This document shows, piece after piece, positions 31,874 to 37,420 of a DNA stretch of 37,420 nucleotides. Within the stretch, counting starts at the first letter, position 1; every line of letters begins with the position of its first letter. The stretch is from Nocardiopsis trehalosi NBRC 14201 (lineage in GTDB: Bacteria > Actinomycetota > Actinomycetes > Streptosporangiales > Streptosporangiaceae), in the NCBI RefSeq assembly GCF_001552555.1, contig NZ_BCRK01000042.1:1-37420 (forward strand). The letters are read 5' to 3'. The notes under the pieces are model-generated. The model was not told where the DNA came from and searched no databases. It saw only the letters and a list, made by a program, of their open reading frames with translations. The position numbers were made by a program, and so were the translations under genes.

Positions 31874-32992
31874 TCACTCGCCGACCGCGACCCGCAGGAG
31901 GCGGTCGTCGCCCGGCCGGGGTTCGCCGCGGCCGTCGGTGTTGCCGGTGGCCAGCCACAGCTCGGCGGCGTCGGGGGCGGCGGCCACCGCGCGCAGCCGG
32001 CCGTGGTCGCCGGCGAACAGGGCCTCGGGTTCGGCGACGGGGTCGTCGGGGTCGCCCGTCAGCGGGACCCGCCACAGGCGCTCCCCGCGCAGGGCCGCCA
32101 CCCACAGCGAGCCCGAGGCGACCGCGGCCCCGCTGGGCGAGGCCTCGCCGGTGCCCCAGGTGGCCACCGGGTCGGTGAACCCCTCGCGGCCGCCCACCCC
32201 CTCGACCTCGGGCCACCCGTAGTTGCCGCCCGGCTCGATCACGTTGACCTCGTCGTAGGTGTCCTGGCCGAACTCGGTGGCGAAGAGCGTGCCCGCGTCG
32301 TCCCAGGCCAGGCCCTGCACGTTGCGGTGGCCGTAGCTGTGCACCAGGGTGCCGAACGGGGCGTCGGGCGGCGGCTCGCCGTCGAGGGTCATACGCAGGA
32401 TCTTGCCGCCGAGGTCGCCGGTGTCCTGGGAGCGGTCGCCGTCGCCCGCGTCGCCCGTGGTGGCATAGAGCATGCCGTCGGGGCCGAAGGCCAGCCGGCC
32501 GCCGTTGTGGTGGGTGGCGCTCGGGATGCCGTCGACCACGACCTCGGGGTCGCCCAGCCCGGTGTCGGGATGGTAGGTCATCCGCACGATCCGGTTGCCG
32601 TCGGCGGCGGTGTGGTAGACGAACACGTCGGGGGCCGCGGCACCGGGTTCGACCGCGATGCCCAGCAGCCCGCCCTCGCCCCCGTGCCGCACGCCGCCGA
32701 TCTCGCCGGCCTCGGTGGTGGTGCCGTCCGGGTCGACCCGGACCACCCGCCCCGCGTCGCGCTCGGTGACGAGTGCCGCGCCGTCGGGCAGGAAGGCGAT
32801 CCCCCAGGGCACGTCGAGCCCGGTGGCCACGTCGGTGGGCTCGCCCGGCGGGACGACCCGGTCGGTCGGCAGGTCCGCCGGTTCGGCCGGGGCGCCGGAC
32901 GGCCCGCCGCCGGCGCCGCCGCAGCCGGCCAGCAGGACCGCCGCCCCGGCGAGGACGGCGCCGGCCCGGAGCCGCGTTCGCGTTGCGCGCAT
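31874..32992 (-). CDS. PQQ-dependent sugar dehydrogenase-like lipoprotein (glucose/sorbosone dehydrogenase family)
   Basis: The 372-aa precursor starts MRATRTRLRAGAVLAGAAVL and has a lipobox, LLAG followed by Cys near residue 24, so it is anchored on the outer face of the membrane. The mature part is a six-bladed propeller of the soluble aldose dehydrogenase type: DVPWGIAFLPDGAALVTERD, RHGGEGGLLGIAVEPG, NGGRLAFGPDGMLYATTGDA, GGKILRMTLDGE, SYGHRNVQGLAWDDAGTLFA, and GGNYGWPEVEGVGG. These blocks bring the HGG histidine and the YGHRN loop expected around PQQ and calcium. Whether the host makes PQQ cannot be seen here. The upstream frame to 33145 is ignored because the signal peptide fixes the start. 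Convergent with ndgR, 25 nt apart. Confidence 0.9.
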   Translation of the reverse strand: MRATRTRLRAGAVLAGAAVLLAGCGGAGGGPSGAPAEPADLPTDRVVPPGEPTDVATGLDVPWGIAFLPDGAALVTERDAGRVVRVDPDGTTTEAGEIGGVRHGGEGGLLGIAVEPGAAAPDVFVYHTAADGNRIVRMTYHPDTGLGDPEVVVDGIPSATHHNGGRLAFGPDGMLYATTGDAGDGDRSQDTGDLGGKILRMTLDGEPPPDAPFGTLVHSYGHRNVQGLAWDDAGTLFATEFGQDTYDEVNVIEPGGNYGWPEVEGVGGREGFTDPVATWGTGEASPSGAAVASGSLWVAALRGERLWRVPLTGDPDDPVAEPEALFAGDHGRLRAVAAAPDAAELWLATGNTDGRGEPRPGDDRLLRVAVGE

Positions 32993-33085
32993 GCCCGTAT
33001 CGTTCCCCGTTCCCGGCCCGCTCCACCCCGGGCGGCGCGCCCGCCGCGCGGCGGGCGCGTCCTGGCCCGCCGGGGGGCCGTTGTC

Positions 33086-33091
33086 TACGAT
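33086..33091 (+). promoter_or_regulatory. -10 element before the alpha/beta hydrolase, probable leaderless start
   Basis: TACGAT is followed by seven bases and the ATG at 33099; no Shine-Dalgarno sequence is present. An in-frame ATG also occurs at 33090-33092, overlapping the -10. The -10 to ATG spacing fits leaderless transcription from 33099. No clear -35. Confidence 0.45.
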
Positions 33092-33098
33092 GGCGCCC

Positions 33099-34025
33099 AT
33101 GCCCGGCCCCGGTGTGTCCCCGACCGCCCCCGACCGCCGCGTCACCGCCTCCGACGGGGTGCGCCTCGCCGTCTACGAGCGCGGCGACCCCGCCGCCCCC
33201 ACGGTCCTGTGCGTCCACGGCTACCCCGACAACGCCTCGGTGTGGGACGGGGTGGCCGGACTGCTGGCGGCCGACCACCACGTGGTGACCTACGACGTGC
33301 GCGGCGCGGGCGCCTCCACGGCCCCGGCCGGCCGCGACGGCTACGCGCTGGACCTGCTCGCCGACGACCTCGCCCGGGTGGCCGCCGCGACCGCCCCCGA
33401 CCGCCGCCCGCACCTGCTCGGCCACGACTGGGGGTCGATCCAGACCTGGCACGCGGTCACCGAGCCGCGCCTGGCCGACCGGTTCGCCTCCTTCACCTCC
33501 GTCTCCGGGCCGTGCCTGGACCACGTCGGGCTCTGGCTGCGGGAGCGGCTGGGCGCCGGTCCCCGCGGCCGGGCGGAGGGCCTGGCGCAGCTGCGGCGCT
33601 CCGCCTACATCGCGTTCTTCCGGCTGCCGGTGGTACCGGAGCTGGCCTGGTTCAGCGGGGTGGGCGGCCCCGCCCTCGCGGCGCTGGAGCGGCTGCGCGA
33701 CCCCGGCGGGCCGCCGCCGCGCCGGTCCGTGCGCGACCACGTCAACGGGCTGGAGCTGTACCGGCGCAACGTGGCCGATCACCTGGGGCGCCCGCGCCCG
33801 CGCGGCACCGGGCTGCCGGTGCGGGTGCTGGTGCCCGCCGACGAGGTGTTCATGACCGAGGCCGCGCAGGCGGCCGCCGCGGCGTGGGTGCCGGACTTCC
33901 GATCACACCGCGTCCCCGGAGGGCACTGGGTGCCGCGCACCCGGCCCGCCGCGGTGGCCGACCGGGTCCGCGCCCTGGTCGCCGAGGTGGAGGCGGCCCG
34001 CGCTCCGGACGGCGGACCGGACTGA
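33099..34025 (+). CDS. Alpha/beta hydrolase, epoxide-hydrolase-like
   Basis: The 308-aa protein has the fold's blocks: VLCVHGYPDNASVWDGVAGL with the oxyanion HGYPD, VVTYDVRGAGASTAP, and the nucleophile elbow LLGHDWGSIQTWHAV. Here the nucleophile is Asp, as in epoxide hydrolases and haloalkane dehalogenases, not Ser. A cap region follows (LRRSAYIAFFRLPVVPELAW), then VRVLVPADEVFM with a candidate acid and VPGGHWVPRTRP with the catalytic His. The Asp nucleophile makes hydrolysis of epoxides or similar substrates likely; the natural substrate is unknown. Convergent with the SGNH gene, 9 nt between stops. Confidence 0.87.
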   Translation: MPGPGVSPTAPDRRVTASDGVRLAVYERGDPAAPTVLCVHGYPDNASVWDGVAGLLAADHHVVTYDVRGAGASTAPAGRDGYALDLLADDLARVAAATAPDRRPHLLGHDWGSIQTWHAVTEPRLADRFASFTSVSGPCLDHVGLWLRERLGAGPRGRAEGLAQLRRSAYIAFFRLPVVPELAWFSGVGGPALAALERLRDPGGPPPRRSVRDHVNGLELYRRNVADHLGRPRPRGTGLPVRVLVPADEVFMTEAAQAAAAAWVPDFRSHRVPGGHWVPRTRPAAVADRVRALVAEVEAARAPDGGPD

Positions 34026-34034
34026 CGCCCCCGC

Positions 34035-34853
34035 TCACCCCCCGTCCGCGCCGACCGTCAACCGGGCGGCGGTGGGGGCCAGGTGGGCGGCCCAGATGCG
34101 GTAGCCCTCGGGGCCGGGGTGGAAGCCGTCCGGGCCGAACATCCGCGCGGGGTCGGCGGGCATGGGCAGCGGCGCGTGCGCGGCGCGGGGCGCCGCTCGG
34201 GCGGCGCGGGCCAGTTCGGCGTCGAGCGCGCGGGCGCGCAGCCCGAGCAGCGGGCGCGTCGGCCAGGGCAGCGCCGGGAACCGGTGCAGCGGCGGGACGT
34301 CGCCGAACACGACGGGGGCCCGCCAGGCGGCGTGCGCTCCGGCGGCGATGGCCGCCGCGGCCCGCCCGAAGGCGCGTACCGGGGTCATCCGGAGCACGTC
34401 GTTGACCCCGGCCAGGACGAGCACGAGATCGGGGCGCGGGCCGGTGCGGGCGGCCGGCAGCAGCCGGTCGGCCACCTCGCGCGCGGTGGCGCCGCTGCGG
34501 GCGACCGCGCGCCAGCACACGGCGCGGCCGGTGCGGGCGGCCAGCTCGGCACCGAGCCGGCCGGCGATGCCGTCGGCGTGGACCGCCACCCCCACCCCGG
34601 CGGCCGTGGAGTCGCCCAGGACGAGCAGGTGCAGCGGGGGGCCGCCGGAGGCGTCGTCCGGCCGGTGGGCTCCCTCCGGCAGGCGGACGCCGTCCGGCGA
34701 GTGGGTGCCCCCCGGTGGGTGGGCGGTGCCCTCGGGGGTGGTGGCGTCGGGGAGGCGTGGTGTGGTGGCGCGGACCCGGCGGCCCTGGAGGAGCAGGACG
34801 GGTACCGCCGCCCACACCAGCGGCTGGAGGGTCCGCGCCGCGCGCCCGGTCAC
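34035..34853 (-). CDS. SGNH/GDSL-type hydrolase
   Basis: The 272-aa protein has SGNH block I LLVLGDSTAAGVG (Ser82), block III LVLAGVNDVLRMTP with the Asn, and block V PDGFHPGPEGYRIW with the Asp-x-x-His pair. It is therefore probably an esterase or lipase. An N-terminal hydrophobic segment (LVWAAVPVLLLQ, about 12-23) may anchor it at the membrane, followed by a Pro/Gly/His-rich linker. The GTG start overlaps the stop of the upstream thioredoxin-like gene (GTGA, 34850-34853), so translation is coupled. The short N-terminal segment could also be an inefficient signal peptide. Confidence 0.87.
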   Translation of the reverse strand: MTGRAARTLQPLVWAAVPVLLLQGRRVRATTPRLPDATTPEGTAHPPGGTHSPDGVRLPEGAHRPDDASGGPPLHLLVLGDSTAAGVGVAVHADGIAGRLGAELAARTGRAVCWRAVARSGATAREVADRLLPAARTGPRPDLVLVLAGVNDVLRMTPVRAFGRAAAAIAAGAHAAWRAPVVFGDVPPLHRFPALPWPTRPLLGLRARALDAELARAARAAPRAAHAPLPMPADPARMFGPDGFHPGPEGYRIWAAHLAPTAARLTVGADGG

Positions 34854-35878
34854 GCGTCGGCCGGGTCGAGCGGGCGGTAGACGGGGATGCCCGCCTCGGT
34901 CAGCTCCGCGCGCAGCGCGAAGTAGGCGTCGCCGAACGGGTCCTCGCCGACCAGGCCCATGAGGCCCCGGCGCAGGGTGACGTCGTGCGGGGCGAGGGCG
35001 GCGGCCCGCCGGTAGTGCCGATCGGCCCCGGCCGCGTCGCCGCGGCGGTGCAGCTCGACCGCGATGCGCGCGTGGCAGCGGGCGCGCTGGTGGTCGGCGG
35101 AGGGGACGCGGAACCGGGCCGCGGCGGCGTCCGGGGTGAACCCGCTGTCGTCCTCGCGCACCCAGCGGCGCAGCGCGCGCAGCGACGCGTCGGCGCTGAG
35201 CCCGTTCATCGACCGGAACAGGTCGGTGGCGGTCTGGCTGTCCTGGGGACGGGCGACGCGGCCGGCCTCGTCGATCCAGACCACGGTGGGGACGTTGACG
35301 ACGTCGTAGAGCGCCGCGACCTGCCCGTCGACGTCGACCAGCGCGGGGTGGTCGCCCGCCGCCTCCTCGATCCACGGCCGGGCGTCGTCGACGGAGCGGT
35401 CCAGGGCGACGGTGACGACGGTGAACCCGTACTCGGCCAGCTCGCGGTGGCGCTCCGCCCAGGCGGGCAGGTCGTAGCGGCAGCCGCACCAGGACGCCCA
35501 CATGACGAGGGCGACCTTGCGGCCCCGGAGGCCGCTGATCCGGTGCACCGTGCCGTCGATGCCGGGCAGGGCGGCGTCGGGCGCCTCCCCCTCGGGGCCG
35601 CGCGCGGGCGCGGGCAGCAGCGCGAGGAGCCCGGCGCCGGGGTCGGCGGCCGCGGTCGCGCCCTGCGCCTCGGCGAACCCGGCGACGTCGATCCGTCCGT
35701 CGGCCTCCAGGTGGGCGACCGCGGCGGCGGGGACGCAGGCGTCGCCGCGGCACCAGCCGTGCGGCCGCCGCGTCCAGCCGAGGAGCGGCGCGTCGAGCGG
35801 CGCCAGGAGGCGGCCGTCGGCGGCGGGTTCGGCGTGCAGGACCTCGGTCCCGCCCGGGGTGAGGACGGTGACGCGCAT
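34850..35878 (-). CDS. Redoxin/thioredoxin-fold protein with Cys-Gly-Cys motif
   Basis: The 342-aa protein has an N-terminal portion with GWCRGDACVP (Cys43, Cys48). From about residue 104 it has a TlpA/ResA-like thioredoxin fold: LPGIDGTVHRISGLRGRKVA, then LVMWASWCGCRYDLPAWAER with Cys131 and Cys133. It continues with YGFTVVTVALDRSVDDARPW, the cis-Pro block VNVPTVVWIDEAGRV, and a helical TPR-like tail (ARIAVELHRRGDAAGADRHY). The usual CxxC is replaced by C-G-C. No signal peptide, so cytosolic. ATG at 35878 has AGGAG 5 nt upstream. It is transcribed with the SGNH gene and diverges from a MerR gene across a large palindrome, suggesting regulation by that protein. Confidence 0.8.
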   Translation of the reverse strand: MRVTVLTPGGTEVLHAEPAADGRLLAPLDAPLLGWTRRPHGWCRGDACVPAAAVAHLEADGRIDVAGFAEAQGATAAADPGAGLLALLPAPARGPEGEAPDAALPGIDGTVHRISGLRGRKVALVMWASWCGCRYDLPAWAERHRELAEYGFTVVTVALDRSVDDARPWIEEAAGDHPALVDVDGQVAALYDVVNVPTVVWIDEAGRVARPQDSQTATDLFRSMNGLSADASLRALRRWVREDDSGFTPDAAAARFRVPSADHQRARCHARIAVELHRRGDAAGADRHYRRAAALAPHDVTLRRGLMGLVGEDPFGDAYFALRAELTEAGIPVYRPLDPADA

Positions 35879-35888
35879 GCGGACTCCT

Positions 35889-35934
35889 ATTGGATAGTTC
35901 CACTCTCTAATTTTGGAGAGTAGTACTATCCAAT
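35889..35934. promoter_or_regulatory. Nested palindromic operator between the MerR gene and the redoxin gene
   Basis: Outer arms ATTGGATAGT (35889-35898) and ACTATCCAAT (35925-35934) and inner arms ACTCTC (35902-35907) and GAGAGT (35916-35921) are perfect complements around an 8-nt AT-rich centre. The element is strikingly AT-rich for this genome and fills most of the 78-nt divergent gap. TACTAT (35924-35929) is a possible -10 for the MerR gene. MerR proteins bind palindromes in the promoter spacer, so autoregulation and control of the redoxin-SGNH operon are likely. Confidence 0.7.
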
Positions 35935-35956
35935 CGAGCGGCACAAGGGGGCGCCC

Positions 35957-36619
35957 ATGCGGATCTCGGAGCTGGCCCGGCACAGCGGGGTGCCGGTCGC
36001 GACGATCAAGTTCTACCTGCGCGAGGGCCTGCTGCCCAAGGGCGAGGCCACGTCCGCCACCCGCGCCGAGTACACCGGCGCCCACCTGCGCCGGCTCCGG
36101 CTGGTGCGGGCGTTGGTCGAGGTCGGCGACCTCCCGCTGTCCCGGGTGCGCGCGGTACTGCGCGTGGTGGACGATCCCGCCACCGACCTGCACCGCGCGC
36201 TCGGCACCCTGCACTACGCCGTCGCCGACGACCCGCCCGCACCCGAGGACGACCCCGGGTGGGACGCCGCCCGGCGGCGCACCGACGACCTGCTCGCCGG
36301 CCTCGGCTGGCGGGTCACCGACCACGCCCCCGACCGCCGCCGCCTGACCCGCGCGGTGGCCGCGATGGCCGAGCTGGGCCGCCCCGTCGACGACGGCGCC
36401 CTGCGCGCCTACGCGGCCGCCGCGCACACCGCCGCCGAGCACGACGTGGCGCGCATCGGCCCTGGCGACACCCGCGAGGAGGTGCTGGAGTACGCCGTCC
36501 TGGTGTCCGCGCTCATGGAGCAGGCCATGACCGCCCTGCACCGGCTCGCCCGCGAGGACGTGTCGGCGACCCGGTTCGCCGCCCCCGGCGAACGCGGCGA
36601 GCGCGAGCGCGGCGGATGA
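35957..36619 (+). CDS. MerR-family transcriptional regulator
   Basis: The 220-aa protein starts MRISELARHSGVPVATIKFY, the MerR winged helix-turn-helix, continuing LREGLLPKG and RAEYTGAHLRRLRLVRALVE, typical of the second HTH wing. A helix around LPLSRVRAVLRVVDD links to an unassigned C-terminal domain of about 130 aa (LDRAVAAMAELGRP-like helices, DTREEVLEYAVLVSALMEQA). No metal-binding Cys pattern is present, so a small-molecule or redox signal is more likely than a metal. ATG at 35957 has AAGGGGG 5 nt upstream. Divergent from the redoxin-SGNH pair, with the palindrome between. Confidence 0.92.
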   Translation: MRISELARHSGVPVATIKFYLREGLLPKGEATSATRAEYTGAHLRRLRLVRALVEVGDLPLSRVRAVLRVVDDPATDLHRALGTLHYAVADDPPAPEDDPGWDAARRRTDDLLAGLGWRVTDHAPDRRRLTRAVAAMAELGRPVDDGALRAYAAAAHTAAEHDVARIGPGDTREEVLEYAVLVSALMEQAMTALHRLAREDVSATRFAAPGERGERERGG

Positions 36620-36625
36620 ACGAGC

Positions 36626-36661
36626 GGCGCGCGGGGCGGTCCGTCCCCCGCCCCGCGCGCC
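36626..36661. terminator. 14-bp hairpin, bidirectional terminator between the MerR gene and the AhpD-like gene
   Basis: The arms ggcgcgcggggcgg (36626-36639) and ccgccccgcgcgcc (36648-36661) are perfect complements with an 8-nt loop, tccgtccc. The hairpin fills the 51-nt gap between convergent stop codons. No U-run. Confidence 0.65.
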
Positions 36662-36670
36662 GGCGCCCGG

Positions 36671-37132
36671 TCAGACGCGCGCGGGCGGGTGCATCCGGGT
36701 GGCCACGCCGATCCGGTTGAGCAGGTTGATCCAGCCGGTCGCCACGATCAGCGCGGCGGTCTCGCGGTCGGTGTAGTGCGCGGTCACCGCCGCGTAGACG
36801 GCGTCGGAGACCCCGTGCTCGCCGATCCGGGTGACCTCGTCCACCAGCGCGAGCGCCGCCCGCTCCGCCTCGGTGAACAGCGTGGGCGCCTCCCGCCAGG
36901 CGGCGAGGGCGAACAGCCGCCGCGCGTCCTCCCCGCGCCCCAGGGCGTCGCGGGAGTGCAGGTCGACGCAGAACGCGCACCCGTTGACATAGGAGGCGCG
37001 CAGCTCGACCAGCGTGAACAGGGTCGCGCCGAGGACCTCCTTCAGCGGGTCGCGCGCCGCGATGATGCCGGCGTACACCTCCGGCAGCTCCTTCGCCGCC
37101 GCGACCCGGCCCTGTGCTCCGTCGTGCGCCAT
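36671..37132 (-). CDS. Carboxymuconolactone decarboxylase/AhpD-like protein
   Basis: The 153-aa protein carries the AhpD core motif NGCAFCVDLHSRDA with Cys52, Cys55 and His59, preceded by VELRASYVNG and followed by FALAAWREAPTLFTEAERAA. A C-terminal helix reads AALIVATGWINLLNRIGVAT. Such proteins are small helical oligomers. Those with the CxxC-H motif often reduce peroxides or act as peroxidase partners, so an antioxidant role is likelier than muconolactone decarboxylation. ATG at 37132 has GGGAGGG 5 nt upstream and is better than the longer frame to 37282. Next to MerR and tRNA-Glu, no operon partner. Confidence 0.9.
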   Translation of the reverse strand: MAHDGAQGRVAAAKELPEVYAGIIAARDPLKEVLGATLFTLVELRASYVNGCAFCVDLHSRDALGRGEDARRLFALAAWREAPTLFTEAERAALALVDEVTRIGEHGVSDAVYAAVTAHYTDRETAALIVATGWINLLNRIGVATRMHPPARV

Positions 37133-37271
37133 GGTGGCCCTCCCTGTGCTCGATCCGCCGTTGTCGACCACCCGACCCCCGGGAGCGCGGGGACGTGACG
37201 GGACGGCGGCGTGAAGGCGGTCACAGGACGGGCCGCGAGGGGGCGCGAGCCGAAAGGCCGCGCACATGGAA

Positions 37272-37301
37272 AAGGCTCCCACCCTGACGGGTGGGAGCCT
37301 T
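37272..37301 (-). terminator. Intrinsic terminator of tRNA-Glu
   Basis: On the minus strand a 13-bp perfect stem (AAGGCTCCCACCC / GGGTGGGAGCCTT) with a 4-nt loop is followed by a short T-run. It begins 2 nt after the tRNA. This is the only classical stem-plus-U terminator in the window. Confidence 0.9.
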
Positions 37302-37302
37302 G

Positions 37303-37375
37303 TACCCCCGAGCGGATTCGAACCGCCGTTACCGCCTTGAGAGGGCGGCGTCCTAGGCCACTAGACGACGGGGGC
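37303..37375 (-). tRNA. tRNA-Glu (anticodon CTC)
   Basis: On the minus strand a 73-nt sequence folds as a cloverleaf: acceptor arms GCCCCCG and CGGGGGT with discriminator A, the D-arm region TCGTCTAGTGGCCTAGGA, the anticodon stem ccgcc/ggcgg closing the loop CTCTCAA with anticodon CTC, and the T-arm GCGGTTCGAATCCGC. CCA is not encoded. G1-U72 is a wobble pair. tRNA-Glu next to the hup-leuCD neighbourhood fits actinobacterial gene order, where gltX and Glu/Gln tRNAs lie nearby. Confidence 0.95.
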
Positions 37376-37420
37376 CTGCTGCTGCGGTGGACCGGTGTTC
37401 CGCCGGGGCGGAGTGGCCGG

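Overview
The window is very GC-rich DNA, with G or C at almost every third codon position, from a filamentous actinomycete. The block from about 22.8 to 31.9 kb reads ddl - trans-sulfuration enzyme - gpsA - plsC - cofC (F420 biosynthesis) - hup - leuD - leuC - ndgR/ltbR, which is the classical actinobacterial order, and a tRNA-Glu lies at the right end. Family composition and style suggest Nocardiopsaceae/Streptosporangiales, but that placement is inference.

Left accessory part (1 to 22.7 kb). This part holds a DUF218 (SanA/YdcF-like) gene cut by the window edge; a small unknown gene preceded by about five decayed ~125-nt tandem copies of its own start region; a membrane-anchored NB-ARC/TPR (STAND) ATPase; a short orphan type I-E-like CRISPR array; a quinone-oxidoreductase-like gene; a second, paralogous STAND ATPase; and a secreted I36-type peptidase inhibitor. 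Next come a UvrD-like helicase with a RelE-like N-terminus, an unknown 228-aa protein, a start-less ORF remnant, an anti-sigma-like HATPase with a ~150-aa insert in its ATP lid, a catalase, an AbiEi/DUF559-type protein, an EI24 membrane protein, a GNAT acetyltransferase and a ScoMcrA-like HNH endonuclease. No cas genes are present. Two further intergenic stretches (about 15.57-15.96 and 19.44-19.92 kb) are degenerate minisatellite-like repeats. Several of these genes are defence-type, so this half reads as an accessory or defence region abutting ddl.

Core part (22.7 to 31.9 kb). Peptidoglycan precursor synthesis (ddl), sulfur amino acid metabolism, phospholipid precursor synthesis (gpsA, plsC), F420 biosynthesis (cofC/fbiD), nucleoid protein HU and leucine biosynthesis (leuCD) are followed by the divergent IclR regulator of leuCD. 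Its start has a well-spaced promoter overlapped by a palindrome. A small unannotated-looking ORF overlaps the end of leuD.

Right part (31.9 to 37.4 kb). A PQQ-type sugar dehydrogenase lipoprotein, an epoxide-hydrolase-like alpha/beta hydrolase, an SGNH hydrolase translationally coupled to a thioredoxin-fold protein with an odd Cys-Gly-Cys motif, a divergent MerR regulator sharing a long nested palindrome with it, an AhpD/carboxymuconolactone-decarboxylase-like protein, and tRNA-Glu(CTC) with a textbook intrinsic terminator.

Best candidates for something undescribed: the paired TM-NB-ARC-TPR proteins around the orphan CRISPR array (one with Glu in place of the Walker B Asp), the serially duplicated start region at 1.07-1.68 kb, and the UvrD helicase plus unknown partner.
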